Numbered from the stretch's first letter, positions 21,677 through 30,744 are shown. The stretch is 35,261 nucleotides of DNA from an uncultured Clostridium sp. (GCA_934755305.1 CAKVLD010000029.1:1-35261), one strand, 5' to 3'. A program made the numbers and translations. The notes: generated by a model not told the origin, from the letters alone.

Positions 21677-22582
21677 ATGGATTTTAAAAACGTAAAATAT
21701 GAAGATGGTAAAGTAATATTAGAAGGAGTAAAAAACTTTAATATAAAGCAAGTAGTTGAATGTGGTCAATGTTTTAGATGGGAAAAAGTTAAAGAATTAG
21801 ATTACATAGGTGTAGCTTTTGGAAAGGTTATTGAAGTTTTTCAAGAAGATGACACTGTAACCATTTTAAATACAAATGAAGAGGATTTTAAAAACATTTG
21901 GTTTGATTATTTTGATTTAGATAGAGATTATAGTATAGTTAAGGAAAAACTTTCAGATGATGAAATTTTAAGTAAGAGTGTGGAATATGGATATGGAATT
22001 AGAATTTTAAATCAAGATTATTTTGAACTTCTTATAAGCTTTATTATTTCAGCTAGAAATAGTATTCCATCTATTATGAAAACTATTAAAAAGATTTCTG
22101 AAAAGTGGGGCAATCCAATAGAATATAAAGGAAATGTGTATTATACTTTTCCAACACCAGAAGAGTTAAAAGATGCGAGCTTAGAAGAAATTCAAGAAAC
22201 GGGAGCATCTTTTAGAAGTAAGTACATAATAGATACAATTGCAAATGTAAATAAAGCAATTAATAATCCAGAAGAATATAAGGAATTTGATTTGGACTAT
22301 ATAGCAAGTTTAGATGCAGATGAGTGTCATAAAGCTCTTCAAAACTTTAAGGGTGTAGGAGCTAAGGTAGCAGATTGCATTATGTTATTTTCAATGGCAA
22401 AGACTTCAGCTTTTCCTGTAGATGTATGGGTAAAGAGAGCTATGATGTATTTCTATAATGCAGAAGAAGGATCATTAAATAAGATAAGAATTTTTGCAAG
22501 AAATAAATTTGGAAGTTTAGCAGGTTTTGCTCAACAATATTTATTTTATTATGCAAGAGAAAATAAAATAAAAATAGATTAA
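21677..22582 (+). CDS. ogg: 8-oxoguanine DNA glycosylase/AP lyase (Ogg type)
   Basis: 301 residues, base-excision repair of oxidised guanine. The N-terminal OGG domain (VVECGQCFRWEK) is followed by the helix-hairpin-helix domain with LQNFKGVGAKVADCIMLFS and FPVDVWVKRAM. Lys230 in GVGAK is the Schiff-base nucleophile position (as Lys249 in human OGG1) and Asp249 in PVDV is the catalytic Asp. This is the OGG1-like clade present in clostridia. ATG 21677 is seven bases after AGGTGAG; a GTG at 21665 in the same frame lies inside that site and overlaps the upstream gene. Cotranscribed with the C_GCAxxG_C_C gene. Confidence 0.9.
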   Translation: MDFKNVKYEDGKVILEGVKNFNIKQVVECGQCFRWEKVKELDYIGVAFGKVIEVFQEDDTVTILNTNEEDFKNIWFDYFDLDRDYSIVKEKLSDDEILSKSVEYGYGIRILNQDYFELLISFIISARNSIPSIMKTIKKISEKWGNPIEYKGNVYYTFPTPEELKDASLEEIQETGASFRSKYIIDTIANVNKAINNPEEYKEFDLDYIASLDADECHKALQNFKGVGAKVADCIMLFSMAKTSAFPVDVWVKRAMMYFYNAEEGSLNKIRIFARNKFGSLAGFAQQYLFYYARENKIKID

Positions 22583-22583
22583 A

Positions 22584-22617
22584 AAAAGAGGTAGCTATCT
22601 TGGTTACCTCTTTCTTC
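22584..22617. terminator. Bidirectional terminator between ogg and the HNH gene
   Basis: AAAGAGGTA (22585-22593) pairs with TACCTCTTT (22605-22613), T-runs on both sides. It also contains the stop codon of the convergent HNH gene. Confidence 0.8.
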
Positions 22618-22900
22618 TTACTGATTTTGATTTCTTTATTGGTATATGCATATCTCCAGGATGTTTCTTAACAAAGTTTAAGTAACGTTTTATCTTCTCA
22701 TTGTTTTTTAGTCTATCAATTGTAAAAAGCCTACAAGCTAATTCACTATTAGTAAAAAGGGCATGAATCTGAGCATGACATGTTTTACATAAAAAGCATA
22801 TATGTGAACTATCTCCACCCTTTTCCACTGGTACTAAATGATGTTTACTTACTTCTGATATTTCTCTTTCGCAAAGTTGGCATTTATATATTTTATTCAT
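22604..22900 (-). CDS. Small HNH endonuclease-family protein
   Basis: 98 residues. The N-terminal half is an HNH zinc-finger module: CQLC (about 8-11), SKHHLVPVEKGG (the catalytic-His region), and CFLCKTCHAQIH (paired Cys and the final His). The C-terminal half is basic (LKNNEKIKRYLNFVKKHPG, PIKKSKSVRRKR) and probably binds nucleic acid. Similar stand-alone HNH proteins are common in Firmicutes chromosomes; their substrate is unknown and this one shows no mobile-element neighbours. Divergent from the hydrogenase gene (84-base gap) and convergent with ogg. Confidence 0.75.
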   Translation of the reverse strand: MNKIYKCQLCEREISEVSKHHLVPVEKGGDSSHICFLCKTCHAQIHALFTNSELACRLFTIDRLKNNEKIKRYLNFVKKHPGDMHIPIKKSKSVRRKR

Positions 22901-22984
22901 AAAATACTCACCCTAGTTAATAGAATTATAATTGGAGAGATTATATCACTTTTTTACAAAAAAATCAAAGAAGGGGAGGGTAAA

Positions 22985-24490
22985 ATGTTTGAGTTTGAAA
23001 CCCAATTAGACAAATTAAAACATGATGTTCTTACGGAGGTTGTAAAATTAGCTAAAAAGGACAAGCTAACAAATGAAGAAATAGAAAAGATACCATATGA
23101 AGTTATTAAAGGTGATAAACCTAAATATAGATGTTGTGTTTATAAAGAAAGAGCAATTGTTTTAGAAAGAGCAAAGATTGCTTCGGGATTTTTACCTAAT
23201 GGCGATAATGTGGATAATGAATATATAGATATTTCTTCAGATGAACAAATAGTTTATGTAATAGAAGCAGCTTGTGATACTTGCCCTATAAACAAGTTTA
23301 CAGTAACTGATTCTTGTAGAAATTGCATAGCTCATAGATGTCAAAAGGCTTGTAGGTTTGGTGCTATAAGTTATATGGCAGGTAGAGCATATATAAATCA
23401 AGAATTATGTAAGGAATGTGGAATGTGTAAGAAATCATGTCCTTATGATGCTATATCAGAAGTTATGAGACCTTGTAAAAAGGTATGTCCGACAGGAGCA
23501 TTAGATGTTAATATTGAAAACAGAAGGGCTATGATTAAGGAAGAAAAATGTGTTAATTGTGGTGCTTGTATGTCTGCATGTCCTTTTGGCGCTATATCAG
23601 ATAAGAGTTTTATAGTACCAGTTACAAAACTTCTTAAGAATAAAGAAGAGTGTTATGCCATAGTAGCTCCTACTATAACAGGACAATTTTCTAATAAAAT
23701 ATCTTATGGACAAATAAAAAATGGAATTAAAGCTTTAGGGTTTAAAAATATGATAGAGGTAGCCTGTGGAGCAGATGCTGTTACAATACATGAAAGTAAG
23801 GAATTTATAGAAAGAATCAATAAAGGTGATACTTATATGACTAGTTCTTGTTGTCCTGCATTTGTTTCATATATAGAAAAAAGGTTCCCAAGTGAAAAGG
23901 ATAAAATATCATCAACAGTGTCACCTATGATTGCAACTAGTAGATATATAAAGAGCAAATATCCAGGAAGTAAAGTTGTATTTATAGGACCTTGCACTGC
24001 TAAGAAGGGGGAAGTTCTAAGAGATAATCTTAAGGGAGATGTAGATTATGTATTAACATTTGAAGAGCTTCTTGCATTATTAGATGCTTTTAACGTAGAT
24101 TTAAGTAATATGGAAGAAGATGTTGTTGATGATGCTTCAATATTTGGAAGAGGTTATGGAGCTTCAGGTGGATTAACTTCTGCTATTGAAAATTATATTA
24201 AAGAAAGTGGAATGGATATTAATTTTAAACCTGTTAAAGTTTCAGGAGGAACTGAAGTGAATAAAGCTATGAGTATGGCTAATATAGGAAGACTTAATGG
24301 AAACTTTATAGAAGGAATGATGTGTGAAGGTGGTTGTGTTAATGGTGCAGCTGCAGTGTTACCTTATTTAAAGTCAAAAGGTATATTTAATAAGAAAAAT
24401 GTTAAAGCTACAAAGAAAACCGTTTTATCTAATGAAAAATTATATGAATTTAAAAGTATAAATCTATCTGTAAATAAATATTATGAATAG
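22985..24490 (+). CDS. [FeFe]-hydrogenase, group B-like monomer
   Basis: 501 residues. The N-terminal part has a Cys-rich segment CDTCPINK...SCRNCIAHRCQKAC and ferredoxin-type clusters CKECGMCKKSCPYDAI and CVNCGACMSACPFGAI. The H-cluster domain has L1 TSCCPAF, L2 GPCTAKKGE and L3 EGMMCEGGCVNGAA. Compared with canonical HydA (TSCCPxW, MPCxxKxxE, MACxxGCxxGGG) these show the F-for-W, T-for-x and M/CEGGC changes typical of the phylogenetic group B enzymes, whose physiological role is less clear (hydrogen formation at low activity, or sensing). All four cluster Cys are present. ATG 22985 follows GGGGAGGG; the longer frame from 22877 overlaps the HNH start and is rejected. Confidence 0.88.
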   Translation: MFEFETQLDKLKHDVLTEVVKLAKKDKLTNEEIEKIPYEVIKGDKPKYRCCVYKERAIVLERAKIASGFLPNGDNVDNEYIDISSDEQIVYVIEAACDTCPINKFTVTDSCRNCIAHRCQKACRFGAISYMAGRAYINQELCKECGMCKKSCPYDAISEVMRPCKKVCPTGALDVNIENRRAMIKEEKCVNCGACMSACPFGAISDKSFIVPVTKLLKNKEECYAIVAPTITGQFSNKISYGQIKNGIKALGFKNMIEVACGADAVTIHESKEFIERINKGDTYMTSSCCPAFVSYIEKRFPSEKDKISSTVSPMIATSRYIKSKYPGSKVVFIGPCTAKKGEVLRDNLKGDVDYVLTFEELLALLDAFNVDLSNMEEDVVDDASIFGRGYGASGGLTSAIENYIKESGMDINFKPVKVSGGTEVNKAMSMANIGRLNGNFIEGMMCEGGCVNGAAAVLPYLKSKGIFNKKNVKATKKTVLSNEKLYEFKSINLSVNKYYE

Positions 24491-24632
24491 AGTAGTAAAT
24501 TAAAGATATAATAAAAAAAAGAGAGTAAATCATGGAAAAGTAGTATATAATACTCTATAAAAGGTATTTATAAATGGATAATAAGAAAGATTGCATTTGA
24601 ATATTATGGATATTGGATATATTATAATTATG

Positions 24633-24659
24633 TTAGCACTCGATAGAGATGAGTGCTAA
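24633..24659. promoter_or_regulatory. CIRCE operator of groESL
   Basis: TTAGCACTC (24633-24641), nine bases, GAGTGCTAA (24651-24659): an exact match to the CIRCE consensus bound by HrcA. A TATAAT at 24623-24628 lies just upstream, so HrcA would sit at the transcription start. hrcA itself is not in the window. Confidence 0.97.
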
Positions 24660-24737
24660 CATAAGACATTAATAATATTACAATAAATATAAATCTATTT
24701 AGAGTATCGATATAAAATTAAAAAGGGAGGTTTTTTT

Positions 24738-25022
24738 ATGAACATAAAACCATTAGGAGACAGAGTAGTAATAAAGAAGTTAGAAGCAGAAGAAAAGACT
24801 AAAAGTGGAATAGTATTAACTGGTACTGCAAAAGAAAGACCACAAGAAGCAGAAGTGGTAGCAGTAGGACCTGGAAGTTTAGTTGACGGTAATAGAGTGG
24901 CAATGGAAGTTAAGGTAGGAGATAAAGTTTTATATTCTAAATATGCAGGAACAGAAGTAAAAGTTTCTGGTGAAGAATATACAATTTTAAAACAAGATGA
25001 TATTTTAGCAATAGTTGAGTAG
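24738..25022 (+). CDS. groES: Co-chaperonin GroES
   Basis: 94 residues, normal length. IKPLGDRVVIKKLEAEEKTKSGIVL (mobile loop included: KTKSGIVLTGTA), VAVGPG, VGDKVLYSKYAGTEVK and the closing ILKQDDILAIVE are standard. Heptameric lid of the GroEL folding chamber. AGGGAGG ribosome site; 13-base gap to groEL; controlled by the CIRCE element. Confidence 0.98.
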   Translation: MNIKPLGDRVVIKKLEAEEKTKSGIVLTGTAKERPQEAEVVAVGPGSLVDGNRVAMEVKVGDKVLYSKYAGTEVKVSGEEYTILKQDDILAIVE

Positions 25023-25035
25023 GAGGTAATAGATT

Positions 25036-26658
25036 ATGGCAAAGACTTTAAAATTTGGAGAAGATGCAAGAAGATCTATGCAAGTAGGTGTAGATAAATT
25101 AGCTGATACAGTAAAGGTAACTTTAGGACCAAAAGGTAGAAATGTTGTTTTAGATAAGAAGTTTGGATCACCACTTATAACTAATGATGGTGTTTCAATA
25201 GCAAGAGAAATAGAATTAGAAGATCCATATGAAAATATGGGTGCACAACTTGTTAAAGAGGTTGCTACAAAGACTAATGATGTAGCAGGTGATGGTACTA
25301 CTACAGCTACACTTTTAGCTCAAGCAATTATAAGAGAAGGTTTAAAGAATGTAACTGCTGGTGCTAACCCTATGTTACTTAGAAATGGTATTAAGAAAGC
25401 AGTAGATAAAGCTGTTGAAGAAATTAAGGCTATTTCTAAACCAGTAGAAGGTAAGGAAGATATAGCAAGAGTTGCTGCTATTTCAGCTTCTGATGAAGAA
25501 ATAGGTAAGTTAATCGCAGATGCCATGGAAAAGGTAGGAAATGAAGGGGTTATTACAATAGAAGAATCTAAATCAATGGGTACTGAACTAGATGTAGTTG
25601 AAGGTATGCAATTTGATAGAGGATATGTATCTCCTTATATGTCAACAGATACAGAAAAGATGGAAGCTAATTTAGATAATCCATTAATATTAATTACAGA
25701 TAAGAAGATATCAAACATTCAAGAAATATTACCAATATTAGAACAAATAGTTCAAGCAGGTAAGAAGTTATTAATAATAGCAGAAGATATTGAAGGGGAA
25801 GCTATGGCTACATTAGTAGTTAATAAATTAAGAGGAACATTTACATGTGTTGCTGTTAAGGCTCCTGGATTTGGTGATAGAAGAAAAGAAATGCTTCAAG
25901 ATATAGCTATCTTAACTGGTGGTCAAGTAATTTCAGAAGAACTTGGAAGAGACCTTAAAGAAGTAACTATAGACATGTTAGGTCAAGCTGAAAGTGTTAA
26001 GGTTACTAAAGAAAATACTACTATAGTAAATGGTAAAGGTAGTTCAGAAGATATTAAGGATAGAGTTTCTTTAATTAAGACACAAATAGAAGAAACTACT
26101 TCAGAATTTGATAAAGAAAAACTTCAAGAAAGATTAGCTAAGCTTTCTGGTGGTGTTGCAGTAATTAAGGTAGGAGCTGCTACAGAAACTGAATTAAAGG
26201 AAAGAAAACTTAGAATAGAAGATGCATTAAATGCAACTAAGGCTGCTGTAGAAGAAGGTATAGTACCAGGTGGTGGAACTGCTTATATTAATGCAATAAA
26301 AGAAGTATCTAAGTTAACTTCTGATGTTCAAGACTCACAAGTAGGTATAAACATTATAGTTAGAGCCTTAGAAGAACCGATGAGACAAATAGCTACAAAT
26401 GCAGGTGTTGAAGGTTCTGTAATAATAGAAAAGATTAAAAATAGTGAAGTTGGTATAGGATATGATGCTTTAAATGGAGAATATAAAGAAATGATTAAAA
26501 ATGGTATAGTTGACCCAACTAAGGTTACTAGATCAGCACTTCAAAATGCAGCATCAGTAGCTTCAACATTCTTAACTACAGAAGCAGCTGTAGCTGATAT
26601 TCCACAAAAAGAAGCACCAATGCCAGGTGGAGCACCAGGAATGGAAGGAATGTATTAG
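25036..26658 (+). CDS. groEL: Chaperonin GroEL
   Basis: 540 residues. Starts MAKTLKFGEDARRSMQVGVDKLAD; ATP site LGPKGRNVVLDKKFG and GDGTTTATLLAQ; apical-domain region KISNIQEILPILEQ; VAVKAPGFGDRRKEMLQDIAILTGG; PGGGTAYI near the end. The C-terminus is the short Gly/Met tail GGAPGMEGMY. Ring-forming ATPase for protein folding, heat-inducible through HrcA/CIRCE. AGGAGG ribosome site. Followed by a strong terminator. Confidence 0.98.
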   Translation: MAKTLKFGEDARRSMQVGVDKLADTVKVTLGPKGRNVVLDKKFGSPLITNDGVSIAREIELEDPYENMGAQLVKEVATKTNDVAGDGTTTATLLAQAIIREGLKNVTAGANPMLLRNGIKKAVDKAVEEIKAISKPVEGKEDIARVAAISASDEEIGKLIADAMEKVGNEGVITIEESKSMGTELDVVEGMQFDRGYVSPYMSTDTEKMEANLDNPLILITDKKISNIQEILPILEQIVQAGKKLLIIAEDIEGEAMATLVVNKLRGTFTCVAVKAPGFGDRRKEMLQDIAILTGGQVISEELGRDLKEVTIDMLGQAESVKVTKENTTIVNGKGSSEDIKDRVSLIKTQIEETTSEFDKEKLQERLAKLSGGVAVIKVGAATETELKERKLRIEDALNATKAAVEEGIVPGGGTAYINAIKEVSKLTSDVQDSQVGINIIVRALEEPMRQIATNAGVEGSVIIEKIKNSEVGIGYDALNGEYKEMIKNGIVDPTKVTRSALQNAASVASTFLTTEAAVADIPQKEAPMPGGAPGMEGMY

Positions 26659-26705
26659 AAGTTTATATATAATTGTAAATTCTAATTTGATAATTAAGTT
26701 TTATT

Positions 26706-26740
26706 TTGAAGAACTATTTAATAGTTCTTCAATTTTTTTT
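26706..26740 (+). terminator. Terminator of groESL
   Basis: Perfect 12-bp stem TTGAAGAACTAT (26706-26717) / ATAGTTCTTCAA (26721-26732), three-base loop, then eight T. Confidence 0.92.
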
Positions 26741-26882
26741 GCTCTAAATATTAATATAAGAATATATGTATATATTTTTTTGATGTATATGATGCATATA
26801 TTTTTATGCATAATAGGTTTTTTGTATAAAAAAAATAAAATAGGAAATACTTACTAAAAGTGAGACTATGGAGGTGATAACT

Positions 26883-27284
26883 ATGATGAGTAAGGAGCAT
26901 AAAAAGATTAATAAAAAAGGTGGATTTACTTTAATAGAAGTAATTGCAGCTTTAGCTATTATGGCTATTATGATAGCTGTTGTGACTCCTAAAATTACTA
27001 GATACATTCATGAGGCTAAGAAGGTTAAGGCTTTAGAAGAGGTAAGACAAGTAGTTATGGCTGTAAATACATATAATATGGAACATAATGATGAAATATC
27101 TAGTAGAACTAATTTTGGTGGAATAAAACAAAAGTTAAGTACAAACGATATAATAGATTTAAACAAAGTAAAAAGTATAAAAACAAGTATGACATTAGAG
27201 GATATGGAAGGAATATTAGATGGAAATAAAAATTTTACACTTTCTAACGAAGGATATATAGATATGGGGAATGATATAAGTTAG
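26883..27284 (+). CDS. Type IV pilin-like / pseudopilin protein
   Basis: 133 residues. Begins MMSKEHKKINKKGGFTLIEVIAALAIMAIMIAVVTPKITRYI: a basic leader, the prepilin peptidase site G|FTLIE (Glu at +5), and the N-terminal hydrophobic helix. Residues about 50-75 continue the helix (KVKALEEVRQVVMAVNTYN); the rest is a small globular part without Cys. ATG 26883 (with ATG 26886) stands eight bases after GGAGG, which rules out the upstream ATG 26868. No prepilin peptidase, PilB, PilC or other pilin lies nearby, so it must use machinery encoded elsewhere. No terminator seen before the guaB leader. Confidence 0.85.
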   Translation: MMSKEHKKINKKGGFTLIEVIAALAIMAIMIAVVTPKITRYIHEAKKVKALEEVRQVVMAVNTYNMEHNDEISSRTNFGGIKQKLSTNDIIDLNKVKSIKTSMTLEDMEGILDGNKNFTLSNEGYIDMGNDIS

Positions 27285-27375
27285 ATGGATAGGTTGAATA
27301 AATAGGAAAAAAGTACATGTAGGATTACAAAACTATTATTAAAAAACAAAAAATGCAATTTTACCTTCAATTCTA

Positions 27376-27404
27376 TTGACTTTAATATTATGATACATTA
27401 TAAT
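27376..27404 (+). promoter_or_regulatory. Promoter of guaB-guaA
   Basis: TTGACT (27376-27381), 17-base spacer, TATAAT (27399-27404). Start expected near 27411, giving a leader that includes the purine riboswitch. Confidence 0.85.
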
Positions 27405-27432
27405 AAGTTTAATTTAAAAATGAATGTACATT

Positions 27433-27576
27433 TTAACTCGTATATACCTTGGATATGGCAGGGAGTATCTACCAGAAACCTTAAATTTCTGACTATGAGT
27501 GAATTAATATACCTATATATTTTGAAAGATATATGCATATTAACTTCACTTAGATGTAGTTAATGTGCTTTTTTTA
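27433..27576 (+). ncRNA. Guanine (purine) riboswitch with terminator
   Basis: The aptamer (about 27433-27503) matches the family: P1 strand ACTCGTA (27436-27442), loop with GGATATGG, GGAGTATCTACC, and GACTATGAGT. The nucleotide before UAUG is C (CTGAC-TATG), which is the guanine-specific form; adenine riboswitches have U. Downstream, GCATATTAAC (27535-27544) pairs with GTTAATGTGC (27559-27568) plus eight T, a terminator. Its 5' arm overlaps a complement of GTGAATTAATATAC (27500-27513), the antiterminator. Guanine binding therefore frees the terminator and turns guaB-guaA off. Confidence 0.93.
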
Positions 27577-27661
27577 TACATATTTATAGTTAAAAAATGA
27601 AAAAAATCCTGCATTTTTAAAATAAAGGTGAATAAATTCAATCGAGGGAGAGGATGTAAAA

Positions 27662-29116
27662 ATGGCAAAGATAATTAAACAAGCATATACATTTGATGAT
27701 GTATTATTAGTACCAAATAAATCAGAGGTATTACCAAGAGAGGTATCATTAAAAACTAAGCTGACTAAAAAAATAACTTTGAATATTCCTCTATTAAGTG
27801 CTGGTATGGATACAGTAACTGAATCTAAGATGGCAATAGCTATAGCTAGAGAAGGTGGAATTGGAATTATACATAAGAATATGACAATTGCTGAGCAAGC
27901 TAAAGAAGTTGATAGGGTAAAAAGACAAGAAAATGGAGTAATTACAGATCCTATATTCTTATCACCAGAACAAACTTTACAAGATGCAGAAAATTTAATG
28001 GCTCAATATAGAATTTCAGGAGTACCAATAACTGTAGGTGGAAAGCTAGTTGGTATATTAACTAATAGAGATACAACATTTGAAACTGATTATTCAAAGA
28101 AAATAGGAGATGTTATGACTAAGGAAAACTTAGTTACTGCTCCAGAAAATACAACATTAGAAGAAGCTAAGGAATTATTAAAAACTCATAAAATAGAAAA
28201 GCTTCCATTAGTAGATAAAGAAGGATTCTTAAAAGGATTAATAACTATAAAAGATATAGAAAAAACTAAAGCATTCCCAAATGCAGCTAAAGATGAAAAA
28301 GGTAGATTACTTTGTGGTGCTGCTGTTGGTGTTACTGGAGATATGATGGAAAGAGTTAAAGCTTTAGTAGAAGCTAAGGTTGACGTAATAACTCTTGATA
28401 CTGCACATGGACACTCAAAAGGAGTTTTAGATGCAGTTTCTCAAATAAAATCAGTTTATCCAGATCTTCAAATTATAGCTGGTAATGTTGCTACAGCAGA
28501 AGCTACTGAAGATTTAATAAAGGCAGGAGCTGACTGTGTAAAGGTAGGTATTGGACCTGGTTCAATATGTACAACAAGAGTAGTTGCAGGTGTAGGTGTA
28601 CCTCAATTAACAGCTGTTATGGATTGTGTTGAAGTTGCTAGAAAGTATGGAGTACCAGTAATTGCTGATGGTGGTATTAAATATTCAGGAGATATAGTTA
28701 AGGCTATGGCAGCAGGTGCAGGTGCTGTAATGATGGGATCTTTATTTGCAGGATGTGAAGAAGCACCAGGAGAAATAGAAATATATCAAGGTAGAAGCTA
28801 CAAAGTTTATAGAGGTATGGGTTCTCTTGCAGCTATGGCTTGTGGTTCAAAGGATAGATATTTCCAAGAAGGAAATAAGAAGCTAGTACCAGAGGGAGTT
28901 GAAGGTAGAATAGCTTATAAAGGATTAGTTGCAGATACTATATTCCAACTTATTGGAGGAATAAAATCAGGTATGGGATATTTAGGTTCAAAAGATTTTG
29001 AAACTTTATATGAAACAGCTACATTTGTAGTTCAAACTGCAAATGGATTAAGAGAAAGTCATCCACATGACATAAATATAACAAAAGAAGCACCAAATTA
29101 CAGTGTAGGACAATAG
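27662..29116 (+). CDS. guaB: Inosine-5'-monophosphate dehydrogenase
   Basis: 484 residues; IMP to XMP with NAD+, the committed step to GMP. TIM-barrel start AYTFDDVLLVPNKSEVLPREV; two CBS domains at about 95-205 (ISPGVPITVGG-type and KIEKLPLVDKEG); catalytic loop GIGPGSICTTRVVAGVG with Cys303; GGIKYSGDIVKAMAAGA; flap region SKDRYFQEG and GVEGRIAYKG. Full length. GGGAGAGG ribosome site; expression set by the guanine riboswitch. 32-base gap to guaA, presumably one transcript. Confidence 0.97.
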   Translation: MAKIIKQAYTFDDVLLVPNKSEVLPREVSLKTKLTKKITLNIPLLSAGMDTVTESKMAIAIAREGGIGIIHKNMTIAEQAKEVDRVKRQENGVITDPIFLSPEQTLQDAENLMAQYRISGVPITVGGKLVGILTNRDTTFETDYSKKIGDVMTKENLVTAPENTTLEEAKELLKTHKIEKLPLVDKEGFLKGLITIKDIEKTKAFPNAAKDEKGRLLCGAAVGVTGDMMERVKALVEAKVDVITLDTAHGHSKGVLDAVSQIKSVYPDLQIIAGNVATAEATEDLIKAGADCVKVGIGPGSICTTRVVAGVGVPQLTAVMDCVEVARKYGVPVIADGGIKYSGDIVKAMAAGAGAVMMGSLFAGCEEAPGEIEIYQGRSYKVYRGMGSLAAMACGSKDRYFQEGNKKLVPEGVEGRIAYKGLVADTIFQLIGGIKSGMGYLGSKDFETLYETATFVVQTANGLRESHPHDINITKEAPNYSVGQ

Positions 29117-29148
29117 TTTTCTACAGGTATGTATTTTAGGAGGAAATC

Positions 29149-30690
29149 ATGGAAAAAGAATTAGTATTAGTATTGGATTTCGGAGGACAATATAATCAAC
29201 TAATTGCAAGAAGAGTTAGAGAATGTAATGTATATTGCGAAGTTCATCCTTATAATTTAAGTATAGAAAAAATAAAAGAAATGAATCCAAAGGGAATCAT
29301 TTTTACAGGTGGTCCAAATAGTGTATATGGTGAAGAATCACCATTATGTGATAAAGCTATATTTGAACTTGGAATACCAGTACTTGGAATATGCTATGGT
29401 TCACAATTAATGTCACATGTTCTTGGAGGAAAAGTTGCAACTGCACCAGTTAGTGAATATGGAAAGACAAATGTTGATATTAATAATTCATCAAAATTAT
29501 TTGATGGAGTTTCAGAAAATACAATATGTTGGATGAGTCATACAGACTATATAGAAAAGGCACCAGAAGGATTTAAAATTATAGCAAAAACACCAGTGTG
29601 TCCAGTAGCAGCAATGGAATGTCCTGAAAAGAATTTATATGCAGTTCAATTCCATCCAGAAGTTATGCATACAGTAGAAGGAACTAAGATGTTATCAAAC
29701 TTTGTTAAGAATGTATGTAATTGTGCTGGAAGCTGGAAGATGGATTCATTTGTTGAAAAAACAATAGAAGAAATTCGTGAAAAAGTTGGAAATGGTAAAG
29801 TATTATGTGCATTATCTGGTGGTGTAGATTCATCAGTTGCAGCAGTATTACTTTCTAAGGCTGTAGGAAAGCAATTAACTTGTGTATTTGTTGATCATGG
29901 TTTACTTCGTAAAAATGAAGGTGATGAAGTAGAAGAAGTATTTGGACCAAACGGAAGCTATGACTTAAACTTCATACGTGTAAATGCTCAAGAAAGATTC
30001 TATGAAAAGTTAGCTGGAGTAGAAGATCCAGAAACTAAGAGAAAAATCATTGGAGAAGAATTTATAAGAGTATTTGAAGAAGAAGCTAAAAAGATTGGAG
30101 CTGTTGATTATTTAGTTCAAGGAACTATCTATCCAGATGTAATTGAAAGTGGACTTGGAAAATCAGCAGTAATAAAATCACATCATAATGTTGGAGGACT
30201 TCCTGATTATGTTGATTTTAAAGAAATAATAGAACCTCTAAGATTATTATTTAAGGATGAGGTTCGTAAAGCAGGATTAGAACTTGGAATTCCTGAAAAA
30301 CTAGTTTACAGACAACCATTCCCAGGACCAGGTCTTGGAATTAGAATAATTGGTGAAGTAACAGCTGAAAAAGTTAGAATAGTTCAAGATGCAGATGCAA
30401 TTTACAGAGAAGAAATAGCAAATGCAGGATTAGATAAAGAAATAGGTCAATATTTCGCAGCACTTACTAACATGCGTTCAGTAGGAGTTATGGGTGATGG
30501 AAGAACTTATGACTATGCTGTAGCTTTAAGAGCAGTTACAACAAGTGATTTCATGACAGCAGAATCTGCTGATCTTCCATGGGAAGTACTAGGAAAAGTA
30601 ACAACTAGAATAGTAAATGAAGTTAAAGGTGTAAATAGAGTATTCTATGATTGCACTGGAAAACCACCAGCTACTATAGAGTTCGAATAA
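29149..30690 (+). CDS. guaA: GMP synthase (glutamine-hydrolysing)
   Basis: 513 residues; XMP to GMP using glutamine and ATP. N-terminal class I amidotransferase with Cys82 in GICYGSQL and His169/Glu171 in QFHPEV; ATP pyrophosphatase domain with the P-loop LSGGVDSSVAAV; C-terminal dimerisation domain ending in the invariant KPPATIEFE. Full length and intact to the stop. GMP feeds the same purine pool sensed by the riboswitch. The 3' end of guaA is a frequent integration target for genomic islands in Firmicutes, and foreign-looking DNA starts right behind it here. Confidence 0.97.
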   Translation: MEKELVLVLDFGGQYNQLIARRVRECNVYCEVHPYNLSIEKIKEMNPKGIIFTGGPNSVYGEESPLCDKAIFELGIPVLGICYGSQLMSHVLGGKVATAPVSEYGKTNVDINNSSKLFDGVSENTICWMSHTDYIEKAPEGFKIIAKTPVCPVAAMECPEKNLYAVQFHPEVMHTVEGTKMLSNFVKNVCNCAGSWKMDSFVEKTIEEIREKVGNGKVLCALSGGVDSSVAAVLLSKAVGKQLTCVFVDHGLLRKNEGDEVEEVFGPNGSYDLNFIRVNAQERFYEKLAGVEDPETKRKIIGEEFIRVFEEEAKKIGAVDYLVQGTIYPDVIESGLGKSAVIKSHHNVGGLPDYVDFKEIIEPLRLLFKDEVRKAGLELGIPEKLVYRQPFPGPGLGIRIIGEVTAEKVRIVQDADAIYREEIANAGLDKEIGQYFAALTNMRSVGVMGDGRTYDYAVALRAVTTSDFMTAESADLPWEVLGKVTTRIVNEVKGVNRVFYDCTGKPPATIEFE

Positions 30691-30700
30691 TGGAAAAACG

Positions 30701-30735
30701 ACGGGAGCCCTTGTAAATCAAGGGCTCCCGTTTTC
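30701..30735 (+). terminator. GC-rich terminator behind guaA
   Basis: Perfect 13-bp stem ACGGGAGCCCTTG (30701-30713), five-base loop, CAAGGGCTCCCGT (30719-30731), then TTTTC. Much more GC-rich than any other hairpin in the window, so possibly part of the incoming DNA. Confidence 0.93.
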
Positions 30736-30744
30736 TTCGTCTAT

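Noticed and set aside
22877..22984. 36-residue N-terminal extension of the hydrogenase
   Set aside because: It overlaps the start of the divergent HNH gene and precedes the GGGGAGGG ribosome site of ATG 22985.
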